Part shown: positions 7,245 to 12,870 of the stretch, piece by piece
Position numbering within the stretch: the stretch's first letter is position 1
Layout of the letters: every line of letters begins with the position of its first letter
Assembly: GCA_000183865.1 (NCBI GenBank)
Contig: CM001047.1
Location: 1,931,436 to 1,944,305 of the forward strand
DNA length: 12,870 bases
Direction: 5' to 3'
DNA from: Listeria marthii FSL S4-120
GTDB taxonomy: Bacteria; Bacillota; Bacilli; Lactobacillales; Listeriaceae
Made by a program: the position numbers and the translations under genes
Notes under the pieces: generated by a model
The model's input: the letters and a program-made list of their open reading frames with translations, nothing else
Told to the model about the DNA's origin: nothing
Database searches by the model: none

Positions 7245-8327
7245 TTACAATAATTTTTCTAAAAGTGCAATTACCGCACTATTTTCTGCTTCTTTTCCGA
7301 TTGTAATTCGAACAGCTGTTGGAAAACCAAGTGCTGCCCCAGAACGAGTTATATAGCCATTTTTTTCCAAGTAGCTAAAAATAGTTCCCGCTTCGATTCC
7401 TAAATCTATTAAAACAAAGTTACCGTTCGCCGGATATAGTTTCACTTGCTCAAAACGTTTCGCGAACGCTTCGTATTGTTTAATTCCATTGGCATTAGAA
7501 GTTCTGCATACGTCAATAAAAGCTTGATCTTTAATTGCTTCAATCGCTAATTTTTGACCAATACTCGTTGTATTAAATGGCGGACGAACAATATTCAGTT
7601 GGTTGATAATTTCTTTATCCGCAATACCATAACCAACACGCGCACTTGCCAAACCATAAATTTTACTAAAAGTTCGGGTAATAATTAAATTTTTATAAGT
7701 ACGAATTAGTTTTTCGTGTTTCTCAGGCTGTGGTGTCACATATTCAATATACGCTTCATCTAAAACAACTAGTACATCGCTCGGTACTTTAGCTAAAAAT
7801 GCTTCAATATCCACTAGCTCAATATAATTCCCAGTCGGGTTATTCGGATTACAGATCCAAACAATCGTCGTGTTTTCATCAATCGCGTTCAACATACCAT
7901 CTAAATCATGCGCACCGTCCAAAAGAAGTGGAATTTCTCTTACTTCCGCGCCTTCAATTAACGCATTTTGACGATACTGCACAAATGTCGGTGTCGCCAT
8001 AACCGTATTTTTCGTCGTATCAAGTAAAACCCGCGTCAACAGCTCAATCAATTCATCCACACCAGCTGTAAAAATCAATTCTTCTTCTTCCAATTGATAA
8101 AAATCAGCCACTTCTTTACGTAAACTAGAAGCCCAACCATCTGGATAAATTTCTGTTTCCACGCTAGAATTAGCTTGAAGCGCCGCCACTTTCGGAGAAG
8201 TTCCTAGCGGGTTTTCGTTGGATGATAGTTTGGTAATTTTCGTTAAACCAAGTTCTGCCATCACTTCTTCTTCGCGTTTCCCAGGTTTATAAGAAGATAG
8301 ACCTGCAAGAGATTTTTTCCATTTCAT
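7245..8327 (-). CDS. hisC: Histidinol-phosphate / aromatic aminotransferase
   Basis: A 360-residue PLP-dependent class I/II aminotransferase. SSNENPLG (35-42), YPDG (61-64), NPNNPTG (160-166), DEAY (190-193), the PLP lysine in TFSK (Lys222) and the nearby Arg230 identify the HisC subfamily. It converts imidazole acetol phosphate to histidinol phosphate. In B. subtilis the same enzyme also transaminates phenylpyruvate and 4-hydroxyphenylpyruvate, and its place between aroH and tyrA rather than in a his operon points to that dual role here. The ATG at 8327 overlaps the aroH stop by one base (TAATG) and is preceded by AGGAGG seven bases upstream, so translation is probably coupled. In B. subtilis trpEDCFBA separates aroH from hisC; here it is absent. 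Confidence 0.94.
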   Translation of the reverse strand: MKWKKSLAGLSSYKPGKREEEVMAELGLTKITKLSSNENPLGTSPKVAALQANSSVETEIYPDGWASSLRKEVADFYQLEEEELIFTAGVDELIELLTRVLLDTTKNTVMATPTFVQYRQNALIEGAEVREIPLLLDGAHDLDGMLNAIDENTTIVWICNPNNPTGNYIELVDIEAFLAKVPSDVLVVLDEAYIEYVTPQPEKHEKLIRTYKNLIITRTFSKIYGLASARVGYGIADKEIINQLNIVRPPFNTTSIGQKLAIEAIKDQAFIDVCRTSNANGIKQYEAFAKRFEQVKLYPANGNFVLIDLGIEAGTIFSYLEKNGYITRSGAALGFPTAVRITIGKEAENSAVIALLEKLL

Positions 8328-8701
8328 TACGCATCCTCCTCTTTTACTAAATCTGGGCGTAGTACTTTTGCTCCTCTTAAGTAGACATGGTTAATGGCTG
8401 CGAGTGGCTTATGTAAATCTGTGAATACCATGAAACGAATACACATTGAAAGCGAATTTGGCACTGGAATTTCCTGCATTCCCATCACAGGAACAAGTTC
8501 AAAGCCAGCCGTTTCACGCACAGCCTTCGCTGGAAAAGCAGCAAAAATATCTTCTGTCACCGTAATAATAACCGACGTCAGTTGCTCACTATCCGTTATC
8601 TCATTTTGAGTTAAAATTTCCTCAAATAATTCTTTCGTTGCTGCATAAATTTCTTCTGCTGTATTATGTTCTATTGTTGTTGCCCCACGAATCGCTCTCA
8701 A
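8327..8701 (-). CDS. aroH: Chorismate mutase, AroH type, monofunctional
   Basis: A 124-residue enzyme that rearranges chorismate to prephenate, the branch point to phenylalanine and tyrosine. It belongs to the small trimeric AroH class (pseudo alpha/beta barrel), not the helical AroQ class. Active-site residues known from B. subtilis AroH are present: IRGAT (Arg5), FPAKAVR (Phe56, Arg62), Glu77, Arg89, Tyr107 and Arg115. The position equivalent to B. subtilis Cys75 is Gly74 here. The start is a TTG at 8701 that overlaps the aroB stop in a TTGA, with GGAGG nine bases upstream; the N-terminus then aligns with AroH just before the first catalytic Arg. No other start fits. The overlaps at both ends suggest tight coupling with aroB and hisC. 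Confidence 0.95.
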   Translation of the reverse strand: MRAIRGATTIEHNTAEEIYAATKELFEEILTQNEITDSEQLTSVIITVTEDIFAAFPAKAVRETAGFELVPVMGMQEIPVPNSLSMCIRFMVFTDLHKPLAAINHVYLRGAKVLRPDLVKEEDA

Positions 8702-9795
8702 AATATATCCCCTCCATTTCGCATCACACGTTTATATGTTTCAAAAATCAATTCATCTTCTGCTTTAAAAATCACCGGTTTACCAATTTCTTCCAGTAAA
8801 ACCATGCTTATTTCATTAAAAGTTGTTTTTTTATCATGGCGCATATTTTCCAGTATCTTGCTAAAAGGCACGGTCGCGTCAAAAGTCGTATCGTAGCCTA
8901 ACTGGCCTAACCACGTTTTAAACTCTGCTAAATCAAAATCCAGTCCGTAAACCGTCTCACTCATCGCGAGCGCATAAATTATCCCGTAAGTAATCGCCTC
9001 GCCGTGCAGCCATTTGCCAAAGTTTCCATAAGCTTCTAAGGCGTGGCCAAATGTATGACCAAAATTCAAAAATGCGCGCACCCCTTGCTCAGTTTCATCC
9101 TGAGCAACAATGTTTGCCTTAATTTCAATCCCACGTTGTAAAAATGGCGTCAAATCCTTCGTATAAAAGTCTTTCGGCTCCGTAAAGGTATCCATTAAAG
9201 CACGTAATAAAGTCAGATCACTAATGAGCGCATGTTTAATCATTTCCGCAAAACCAGAGCGCATTTCCCGTTCTGGTAAAGTAGCAAAAAACTGCGTATC
9301 GTAAATGACCGCTTCTGGCTGATAAAAGTTACCAATCATGTTTTTGCCAAGTGGATGATTAATTGCGACCTTGCCACCAACCGCACTATCATGCGCGAGA
9401 ACCGTCGTAGGAACTTGATAAAACGGAATCCCTCTCATATAAGTAGCAGCGACAAAACCACCTAAATCACCAATAACGCCTCCACCAAAGGCAATTAAAA
9501 CAGCTTTACGATCTAGCCCTGTTTCAATCATTTTTGTCATCACGTCTTCATACACACGGAACGTTTTCGCTTCTTCGCCGTTTGGTGCCACATAATAAGT
9601 GACTACAGGTAAATCAGCGAGAACCGCATCAAGTTTCGCTTTATGAAGTTCCGCCACGTGTCCGTCCGTTAAAACAAACACGTGGGAAAATTTAGCTAGA
9701 CTCTCTGTCCATTTTCCCCGGACGTCTTCAAGTGCAAATTCATTAATATATACTGGATATGTTTTACTTTTAGCACGGACTGTAATTTCTGGCAT
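8698..9795 (-). CDS. aroB: 3-dehydroquinate synthase
   Basis: The enzyme cyclises DAHP to 3-dehydroquinate, the second step of the shikimate pathway, using NAD+ and a divalent metal. The 365-residue protein has the NAD-binding glycine-rich segment GGGVIGDLGGF (104-114), the PTTVLAHDSAVGGK block (129-142) and the metal ligands Glu184 (in GFAEMIKH), His247 (in NFGHTFGH) and His264 (in LHGEA). Length is normal for the family. The ATG at 9795 follows the aroC stop by two bases, and its ribosome binding site AAGGAG (9804-9809) is inside the end of aroC. The stop overlaps the TTG start of aroH by four bases. It is the second gene of the operon. DAHP synthase and the aroD, shikimate dehydrogenase and aroK genes are not in this window. 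Confidence 0.96.
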   Translation of the reverse strand: MPEITVRAKSKTYPVYINEFALEDVRGKWTESLAKFSHVFVLTDGHVAELHKAKLDAVLADLPVVTYYVAPNGEEAKTFRVYEDVMTKMIETGLDRKAVLIAFGGGVIGDLGGFVAATYMRGIPFYQVPTTVLAHDSAVGGKVAINHPLGKNMIGNFYQPEAVIYDTQFFATLPEREMRSGFAEMIKHALISDLTLLRALMDTFTEPKDFYTKDLTPFLQRGIEIKANIVAQDETEQGVRAFLNFGHTFGHALEAYGNFGKWLHGEAITYGIIYALAMSETVYGLDFDLAEFKTWLGQLGYDTTFDATVPFSKILENMRHDKKTTFNEISMVLLEEIGKPVIFKAEDELIFETYKRVMRNGGDIF

Positions 9796-9797
9796 GT

Positions 9798-10964
9798 TTA
9801 AAACTCCTTCGTTAAGTTTCGGTGTTCCTCCACATGTTTTTTAAGCGTATCAAAACGATCACCATCAAATTTTTCTAAAACAGCGACTGCAACTTCCCAA
9901 GCGACAACAGCTTCAGCTACCACGCTTGCAGCAGGTACTGCACAACTATCCGAACGTTCTACACTGGCATTAAATGTTTCTTTAGAATCAATATCGACAC
10001 TTTGCAGTGGTTTGTATAAAGTTGGGATTGGCTTCATTACGCCGCGAACAACGATTGGCATACCATTTGTCATTCCGCCTTCGAAACCACCAAGATTGTT
10101 TGTACGTCTAGTGTAGCCATCTTCTTTACTCCATAAAATTTCATCCATCACTTCGCTACCAGGTTTTCTAGCAGCCTCAAAACCGACACCGAATTCAGCA
10201 CCTTTAAATGCATTAATACTTACAATCGCTCGAGCAATTTTCGCATCTAATTTTTTGTCCCATTGCACGTAACTACCAAGTCCAGCTGGCACGCCGCCAA
10301 CAACAACTTCGACAATTCCGCCAATTGTGTCGCCATTTTTCTTCGCGTCATCAATTTTTTGCATCATTTCTTCTGCAGCCACGCCATCTAAACAACGAAC
10401 TGGGGAAGCTTCGGATGTTTCTTGGATTTCTGCAACCGCGTAATCACGTGTTAAATTCGCACGAGTCCCGCCAATTTCAAGTACATGGCCGGCAACTTCA
10501 ATGCCAAGTTCATGTAATAGTTTTTTCGCTACTGCTCCTGCTGCCACGCGGACAGTCGTTTCACGCGCGCTAGAACGTTCTAGTACGTTACGCATATCGT
10601 TATGACCATATTTCATGCCGCCAACTAAATCCGCATGTCCAGGACGTGGACGGGATACGCGACGAGATTTTTCATTTTTTTCTGGGACTGGTTCAATACT
10701 CATAACCGTTTCCCAATGTTTCCAATCTTTATTTTCAACAAACATCGCAACCGGTGCGCCTAATGTTTTACCATGACGAATTCCAGCCGTGATTTGTACT
10801 TGGTCTTTTTCAATACGCATCCGCGCTCCTCGACCATGTCCACCTTGTCTTCTTTTTAGTTCTTTATTTACGTCTTCTGCAAGTAGAGGCATTCCTGCTG
10901 GTAACCCTTCAATAATTGTTGTAAGCCCCGGTCCGTGTGATTCTCCTGCCGTTAAGTATCTCAT
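9798..10964 (-). CDS. aroC: Chorismate synthase (aroF in Bacillus naming)
   Basis: The enzyme eliminates phosphate from EPSP to give chorismate and needs reduced FMN. The 388-residue protein shows GESHGPGL (7-14, with catalytic His10), RPGHAD (107-112, with the second catalytic His110), [15 protein letters not shown] (130-144) and [10 protein letters not shown] (292-301), all signatures of the family, and RSDSCAVPA near 337-345. Length is normal. The ATG at 10964 is preceded by AAGGAGAG (10973-10980); a nearer ATG within the leader is out of frame. It is the first gene of the aro operon, with candidate promoters at 11043-11071 and 11092-11121. The reductase that supplies reduced FMN in bifunctional enzymes is not fused here. 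In B. subtilis cheR lies between ndk and this gene; it is absent here. Confidence 0.96.
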   Translation of the reverse strand: MRYLTAGESHGPGLTTIIEGLPAGMPLLAEDVNKELKRRQGGHGRGARMRIEKDQVQITAGIRHGKTLGAPVAMFVENKDWKHWETVMSIEPVPEKNEKSRRVSRPRPGHADLVGGMKYGHNDMRNVLERSSARETTVRVAAGAVAKKLLHELGIEVAGHVLEIGGTRANLTRDYAVAEIQETSEASPVRCLDGVAAEEMMQKIDDAKKNGDTIGGIVEVVVGGVPAGLGSYVQWDKKLDAKIARAIVSINAFKGAEFGVGFEAARKPGSEVMDEILWSKEDGYTRRTNNLGGFEGGMTNGMPIVVRGVMKPIPTLYKPLQSVDIDSKETFNASVERSDSCAVPAASVVAEAVVAWEVAVAVLEKFDGDRFDTLKKHVEEHRNLTKEF

Positions 10965-10991
10965 CTGCTCATCTCTCCTTTTTCTATTTCA

Positions 10992-11007
10992 GCTAGGTAT
11001 TTCTAGC
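10992..11007 (-). repeat. Small hairpin in the aro operon leader
   Basis: On the minus strand GCTAG and CTAGC form a perfect 5-bp stem with a 6-base loop, 11 bases upstream of the aroC ribosome binding site. A weaker alternative pairing (AGCG with CGCT, just upstream) would use part of the same left arm. There is no T-run, so it is not a terminator. Its relevance is uncertain. Confidence 0.35.
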
Positions 11008-11042
11008 GTTTATATTTTAGCGCTTTAAAGTATATGTGTAAT

Positions 11043-11071
11043 ATCTTAACATATGCCAAGCGAGAACACAA
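11043..11071 (-). promoter_or_regulatory. Candidate proximal promoter of the aro operon
   Basis: On the minus strand TTGTGT (11066-11071) and TAAGAT (11043-11048) are 17 bases apart and the -10 carries an upstream TG (TGTTAAGAT), that is, an extended -10. Transcription would start near 11036, giving a leader of about 70 bases before aroC. The boxes are imperfect (3 to 4 of 6 matches each), so the TG and the position are the main support. Confidence 0.5.
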
Positions 11072-11091
11072 TACTTTAGTTTCATTCTTTC

Positions 11092-11121
11092 ATCTTACCA
11101 AAAAACCGCATTAAATGGTAA
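11092..11121 (-). promoter_or_regulatory. Candidate distal promoter of the aro operon with inverted repeat
   Basis: On the minus strand TTACCA (11116-11121) and TAAGAT (11092-11097, with TG upstream as TGGTAAGAT) are 18 bases apart. The -35 candidate is also one arm of an inverted repeat: TTACCA and TGGTAA (11095-11100) separated by 15 bases, which overlaps the extended -10. This could be an operator or chance in AT-rich DNA. The same TGnTAAGAT pattern occurs in the proximal candidate 49 bases downstream. Confidence 0.4.
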
Positions 11122-11131
11122 TTTCTCTATG

Positions 11132-11160
11132 AAAAAAGAGCCTAGGTTTCCCTAAACTCT
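11132..11160 (-). terminator. Rho-independent terminator after ndk
   Basis: On the minus strand AGAGTTTAGG and CCTAGGCTCT form a 10-bp stem (two G-T pairs) closed by a GAAA tetraloop and followed by six T. It begins eight bases after the ndk stop and separates the menG-hepT-ndk unit from the aro operon. Confidence 0.9.
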
Positions 11161-11168
11161 GAGCTATG

Positions 11169-11612
11169 TTAAATCCAAGTGTCGATTGCTTTTTGATAAC
11201 TTAAAATTTCATACGGTTCAAAAAACAGTTGAATTTCCCGTTTCGCACTTTCTGGGCTATCCGAACCATGAATCACATTTCGATTAGTATGTATCGCATA
11301 ATCTGCGCGAATAGTTCCGGGATCCGCTTCTAATGGATTCGTTTTCCCCATCATTCGGCGCGCAGTCGTAATCGCTCCGTCGCCTTCTAACACCATCGCA
11401 AATACAGGTCCAGAAGTGATAAAGCCAATTAAATCCTCGAAAAAAGGTTTTCCAATATGTTCCGCATAATGTTTCTCTGCTAGTTCGCGGTCAATTTGCA
11501 TTAATTTTCCAGCAACAAGCTTCAAGCCTTTTTGCTCAATTCTTGTTACAATTTCACCAATAAGTCCTCGTTCCACACCATCCGGCTTAACCATTACATA
11601 AGTTTGTTCCAT
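11169..11612 (-). CDS. ndk: Nucleoside diphosphate kinase
   Basis: The enzyme passes the gamma-phosphate of ATP to nucleoside diphosphates through a phosphohistidine. The 147-residue protein shows [17 protein letters not shown] at 4-20 (nucleotide-binding Lys9), [10 protein letters not shown] (68-77), the ribose/phosphate contacts in RRMMGKTNP (85-93) and the active-site block [12 protein letters not shown] (112-123) with His115 as the phosphorylated residue. Length is typical. The ATG at 11612 is preceded by a strong GGGAGGA site (11619-11625) in the 18-base gap after hepT, so it is cotranscribed with hepT and menG as in B. subtilis. A terminator follows directly. Confidence 0.97.
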   Translation of the reverse strand: MEQTYVMVKPDGVERGLIGEIVTRIEQKGLKLVAGKLMQIDRELAEKHYAEHIGKPFFEDLIGFITSGPVFAMVLEGDGAITTARRMMGKTNPLEADPGTIRADYAIHTNRNVIHGSDSPESAKREIQLFFEPYEILSYQKAIDTWI

Positions 11613-11630
11613 ATAGAATCCTCCCTCACG

Positions 11631-12596
11631 TTAATAATTTCTTTTATCTAAAACACGAACGATTTGCTTCAGTGGTTTTAATTCAGGCACTTGCGGCAAC
11701 GAATCGAGTATTGCTACAGCTTTTTTTAAGTAAGCTGTTGCGATATCTTCGGCCTTCTGGGCGCCTGCTTTCTTGACTTCTTCCACTAAAACGGCAATTT
11801 CTTCTGCTGGAGTTTCCTCAGTTATTTGGCTGATGCGTTTTTTAAGAAAAGGATCTTCCATTGCGAAAAATACGGGCAACGTTACATTTCCTTGTCTCAA
11901 GTCTTCCCCAGCTGGTTTACCGAGTTCTTTTTCTGTTCCAACAAAATCAAGTACATCATCCGTAATTTGAAACGCCATGCCAACATAATAACCAAAACGA
12001 TATAACTTCTGATAATCTGCTTCACTTTGACCAGAAACAACGCCACCAAGTCCGCAACTAGCTGCGATGAGTAAGGCTGTTTTTCGTTTAATGCGTCGCA
12101 AATAATTACGCACACTTTGATCAAAATTGTATTTATCTTTTAACTGTTCGATTTCACCAGTAGAAAGTTCTACGGTAACATGCGATAACATTTTATGCGC
12201 GGCAACATCTTTAATTTCCGTCATATACTCAAGTGACTTGGCAAACAAAAAGTCGCCGGTATACATCGCAATATGGTTGCCCCACTTCGATTTAATCGTT
12301 TCACGCCCACGTCTTAAATCAGCATCATCCACCACATCATCATGCACAATCGATGCCATATGAATGAGTTCAATTGCCACACTCGCGTTTTTCACTGCAT
12401 CAAAATCGGCCTCCGCAGCAAGTCTAGCAGATAAACAAACGAACATCGGTCTAATTCGTTTCCCGCCTGCTTCTAACAAATGGAGTGCCGCATCCGAAGT
12501 TGTGTCTGCAGCTGCGCCAGAAAGAGCTTTTTTAAGTTCTTTTTCAACTGAGTCAATGTCTTTTTGCATATTTGCATATAAAAAGTTAAGTTTCAT
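11631..12596 (-). CDS. hepT: Heptaprenyl diphosphate synthase component II (HepT)
   Basis: The catalytic subunit of the two-part synthase that elongates farnesyl diphosphate with isopentenyl diphosphate to the C35 chain used for menaquinone-7. The 321-residue all-helical trans-prenyltransferase has GKRIRP (45-50), the first aspartate-rich motif DDVVD (86-90) followed by RRG (95-97), GEIEQL (147-152) and the second motif DDVLD (213-217). These bind magnesium and the allylic diphosphate. I choose the ATG at 12596: AAGGTGG (12602-12608) lies 5 bases upstream and overlaps the menG stop, whereas the frame extension to 12656 lies within menG. The gap to menG is 10 bases. Component I (HepS) precedes menG in B. 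subtilis and would lie outside this window. A generic polyprenyl synthase is the alternative, but context favours HepT. Confidence 0.93.
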   Translation of the reverse strand: MKLNFLYANMQKDIDSVEKELKKALSGAAADTTSDAALHLLEAGGKRIRPMFVCLSARLAAEADFDAVKNASVAIELIHMASIVHDDVVDDADLRRGRETIKSKWGNHIAMYTGDFLFAKSLEYMTEIKDVAAHKMLSHVTVELSTGEIEQLKDKYNFDQSVRNYLRRIKRKTALLIAASCGLGGVVSGQSEADYQKLYRFGYYVGMAFQITDDVLDFVGTEKELGKPAGEDLRQGNVTLPVFFAMEDPFLKKRISQITEETPAEEIAVLVEEVKKAGAQKAEDIATAYLKKAVAILDSLPQVPELKPLKQIVRVLDKRNY

Positions 12597-12601
12597 GCTT
12601 G

Positions 12602-12608
12602 CCACCTT
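12602..12608 (-). promoter_or_regulatory. hepT ribosome binding site overlapping the menG stop
   Basis: AAGGTGG on the minus strand shares bases with the menG TAA (12607-12609) and lies 5 bases before the hepT ATG. It fixes the hepT start and suggests coupled translation. Confidence 0.7.
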
Positions 12609-12870
12609 ATTGTTCCTTCTTTTTAAATCCAAAGTGGGTTGCACTTGCGCCGCCACTGTGTGAAATATATCTTACGTATGAAAATCCGGCTTCTTGAAAC
12701 ATTTCCGCAAGTCGTGCCATTCCTGGAAACTCACGCGTTGATTCCTGTAACCAGCTATATTCTTTATAACTTTTCGCAAAAAACTTCCCGAAAACAGGCA
12801 TCACGTAACGGAAATACGCATTAAATACTTGTTTCCATCCAGGAATATTTGGTTGCGATGTATCGATACA
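12607..12870 (-). CDS. menG: Demethylmenaquinone methyltransferase, C-terminal part (MenG/UbiE)
   Basis: The gene is cut by the window edge; 87 C-terminal residues are readable, starting in frame at base 12870. The segment contains DTSQPNIPGW near its start, then RYVMPVFGKFFAKSYKEYSW, LQEST and, at the end, GGASATHFGFKKK. These are the C-terminal signatures of MenG/UbiE methyltransferases, which methylate demethylmenaquinone to menaquinone with S-adenosylmethionine in the last step of the pathway. The SAM-binding motifs are outside the window, so the activity is inferred from the C-terminal match and from the neighbouring hepT. Open frames that begin at an internal GTG (12804) are only the tail of this gene. 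The stop (12607-12609) is 10 bases before hepT. Confidence 0.92.
   Translation of the reverse strand, partial: CIDTSQPNIPGWKQVFNAYFRYVMPVFGKFFAKSYKEYSWLQESTREFPGMARLAEMFQEAGFSYVRYISHSGGASATHFGFKKKEQ

Noticed and set aside
10965..11131. T-box, trp-type attenuator or small RNA in the aro leader
   Set aside because: I see no T-box sequence, no leader peptide rich in aromatic codons and no terminator hairpin between the promoters and aroC.
11897..12124. A 75-codon minus-strand open frame inside hepT
   Set aside because: It is another frame of the HepT coding region, which carries both aspartate-rich motifs; no independent support.
12597..12656. N-terminal extension of HepT by 20 codons inside menG
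   Set aside because: It overlaps the conserved end of menG. The ATG at 12596 has AAGGTGG at 5 bases.
1..12870. Mobile elements, CRISPR arrays, defence or toxin systems
   Set aside because: No transposase, integrase, direct-repeat array or foreign-looking gene was seen; all long frames belong to conserved housekeeping families on one strand.

Overview
The window looks like core chromosome of a low-GC Gram-positive bacterium, almost certainly Listeria sensu stricto (L. monocytogenes or a close relative). The basis is recognition of the proteins, the AT-rich composition, strong Firmicute-type Shine-Dalgarno sites and sigma-A promoters, and a gene order that follows the Bacillus subtilis menG-hepT-ndk-aro-hisC-tyrA-aroE-ypiA-ypiB block with characteristic deletions. 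Every gene I can support lies on the minus strand, so transcription runs from high to low coordinates. There are no mobile elements, CRISPR arrays, tRNA or rRNA genes. No gene-free stretch exceeds 300 bases; the largest gap (10965-11168, 204 bases) holds a terminator and candidate promoters.

In transcription order: (1) about 12870-11132 is the menaquinone/isoprenoid end: the 3' part of menG, then hepT and ndk, closed by a strong terminator. (2) 11121-4772 is an aromatic amino-acid operon, chorismate synthase (aroC, called aroF in Bacillus), aroB, aroH, hisC, tyrA and EPSP synthase (aroA, called aroE in Bacillus). It has two candidate promoters upstream, gaps of at most 20 bases or small overlaps between genes, and a perfect 12-bp hairpin terminator. 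(3) 4754-2786 is a two-gene unit with its own extended -10 promoter: a TPR protein (YpiA) and ReoY (YpiB/UPF0302), ended by a long hairpin terminator. (4) 2769-2173 is a DUF1405 membrane protein (YpjA) whose ribosome binding site touches the preceding terminator. (5) 2166-1361 is a YugP-type membrane zinc metallopeptidase with its own promoter and terminator. (6) 1349-24 is an HI0933-family flavoprotein with its own promoter.

Functionally, AroB makes 3-dehydroquinate, AroA makes EPSP and AroC makes chorismate. AroH turns chorismate into prephenate, and TyrA with the aminotransferase HisC take prephenate towards tyrosine; HisC can also serve phenylalanine and histidine synthesis. Chorismate is also the precursor of the menaquinone head group, while HepT supplies the C35 side chain and MenG performs the last methylation, so the neighbouring units share one metabolic theme. 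ReoY acts in Listeria on ClpCP-dependent turnover of MurA, the structural paralogue of the AroA encoded just upstream.

This is mainly well-conserved housekeeping DNA, and I do not see an undescribed defence or mobile system. The most useful second looks are the aroA/reoY neighbourhood, the terminator abutting the ypjA ribosome binding site at the place where B. subtilis carries ypiF-qcrABC, the paired candidate aro promoters with an inverted repeat, and several gene starts that should be shorter than the longest open frame.
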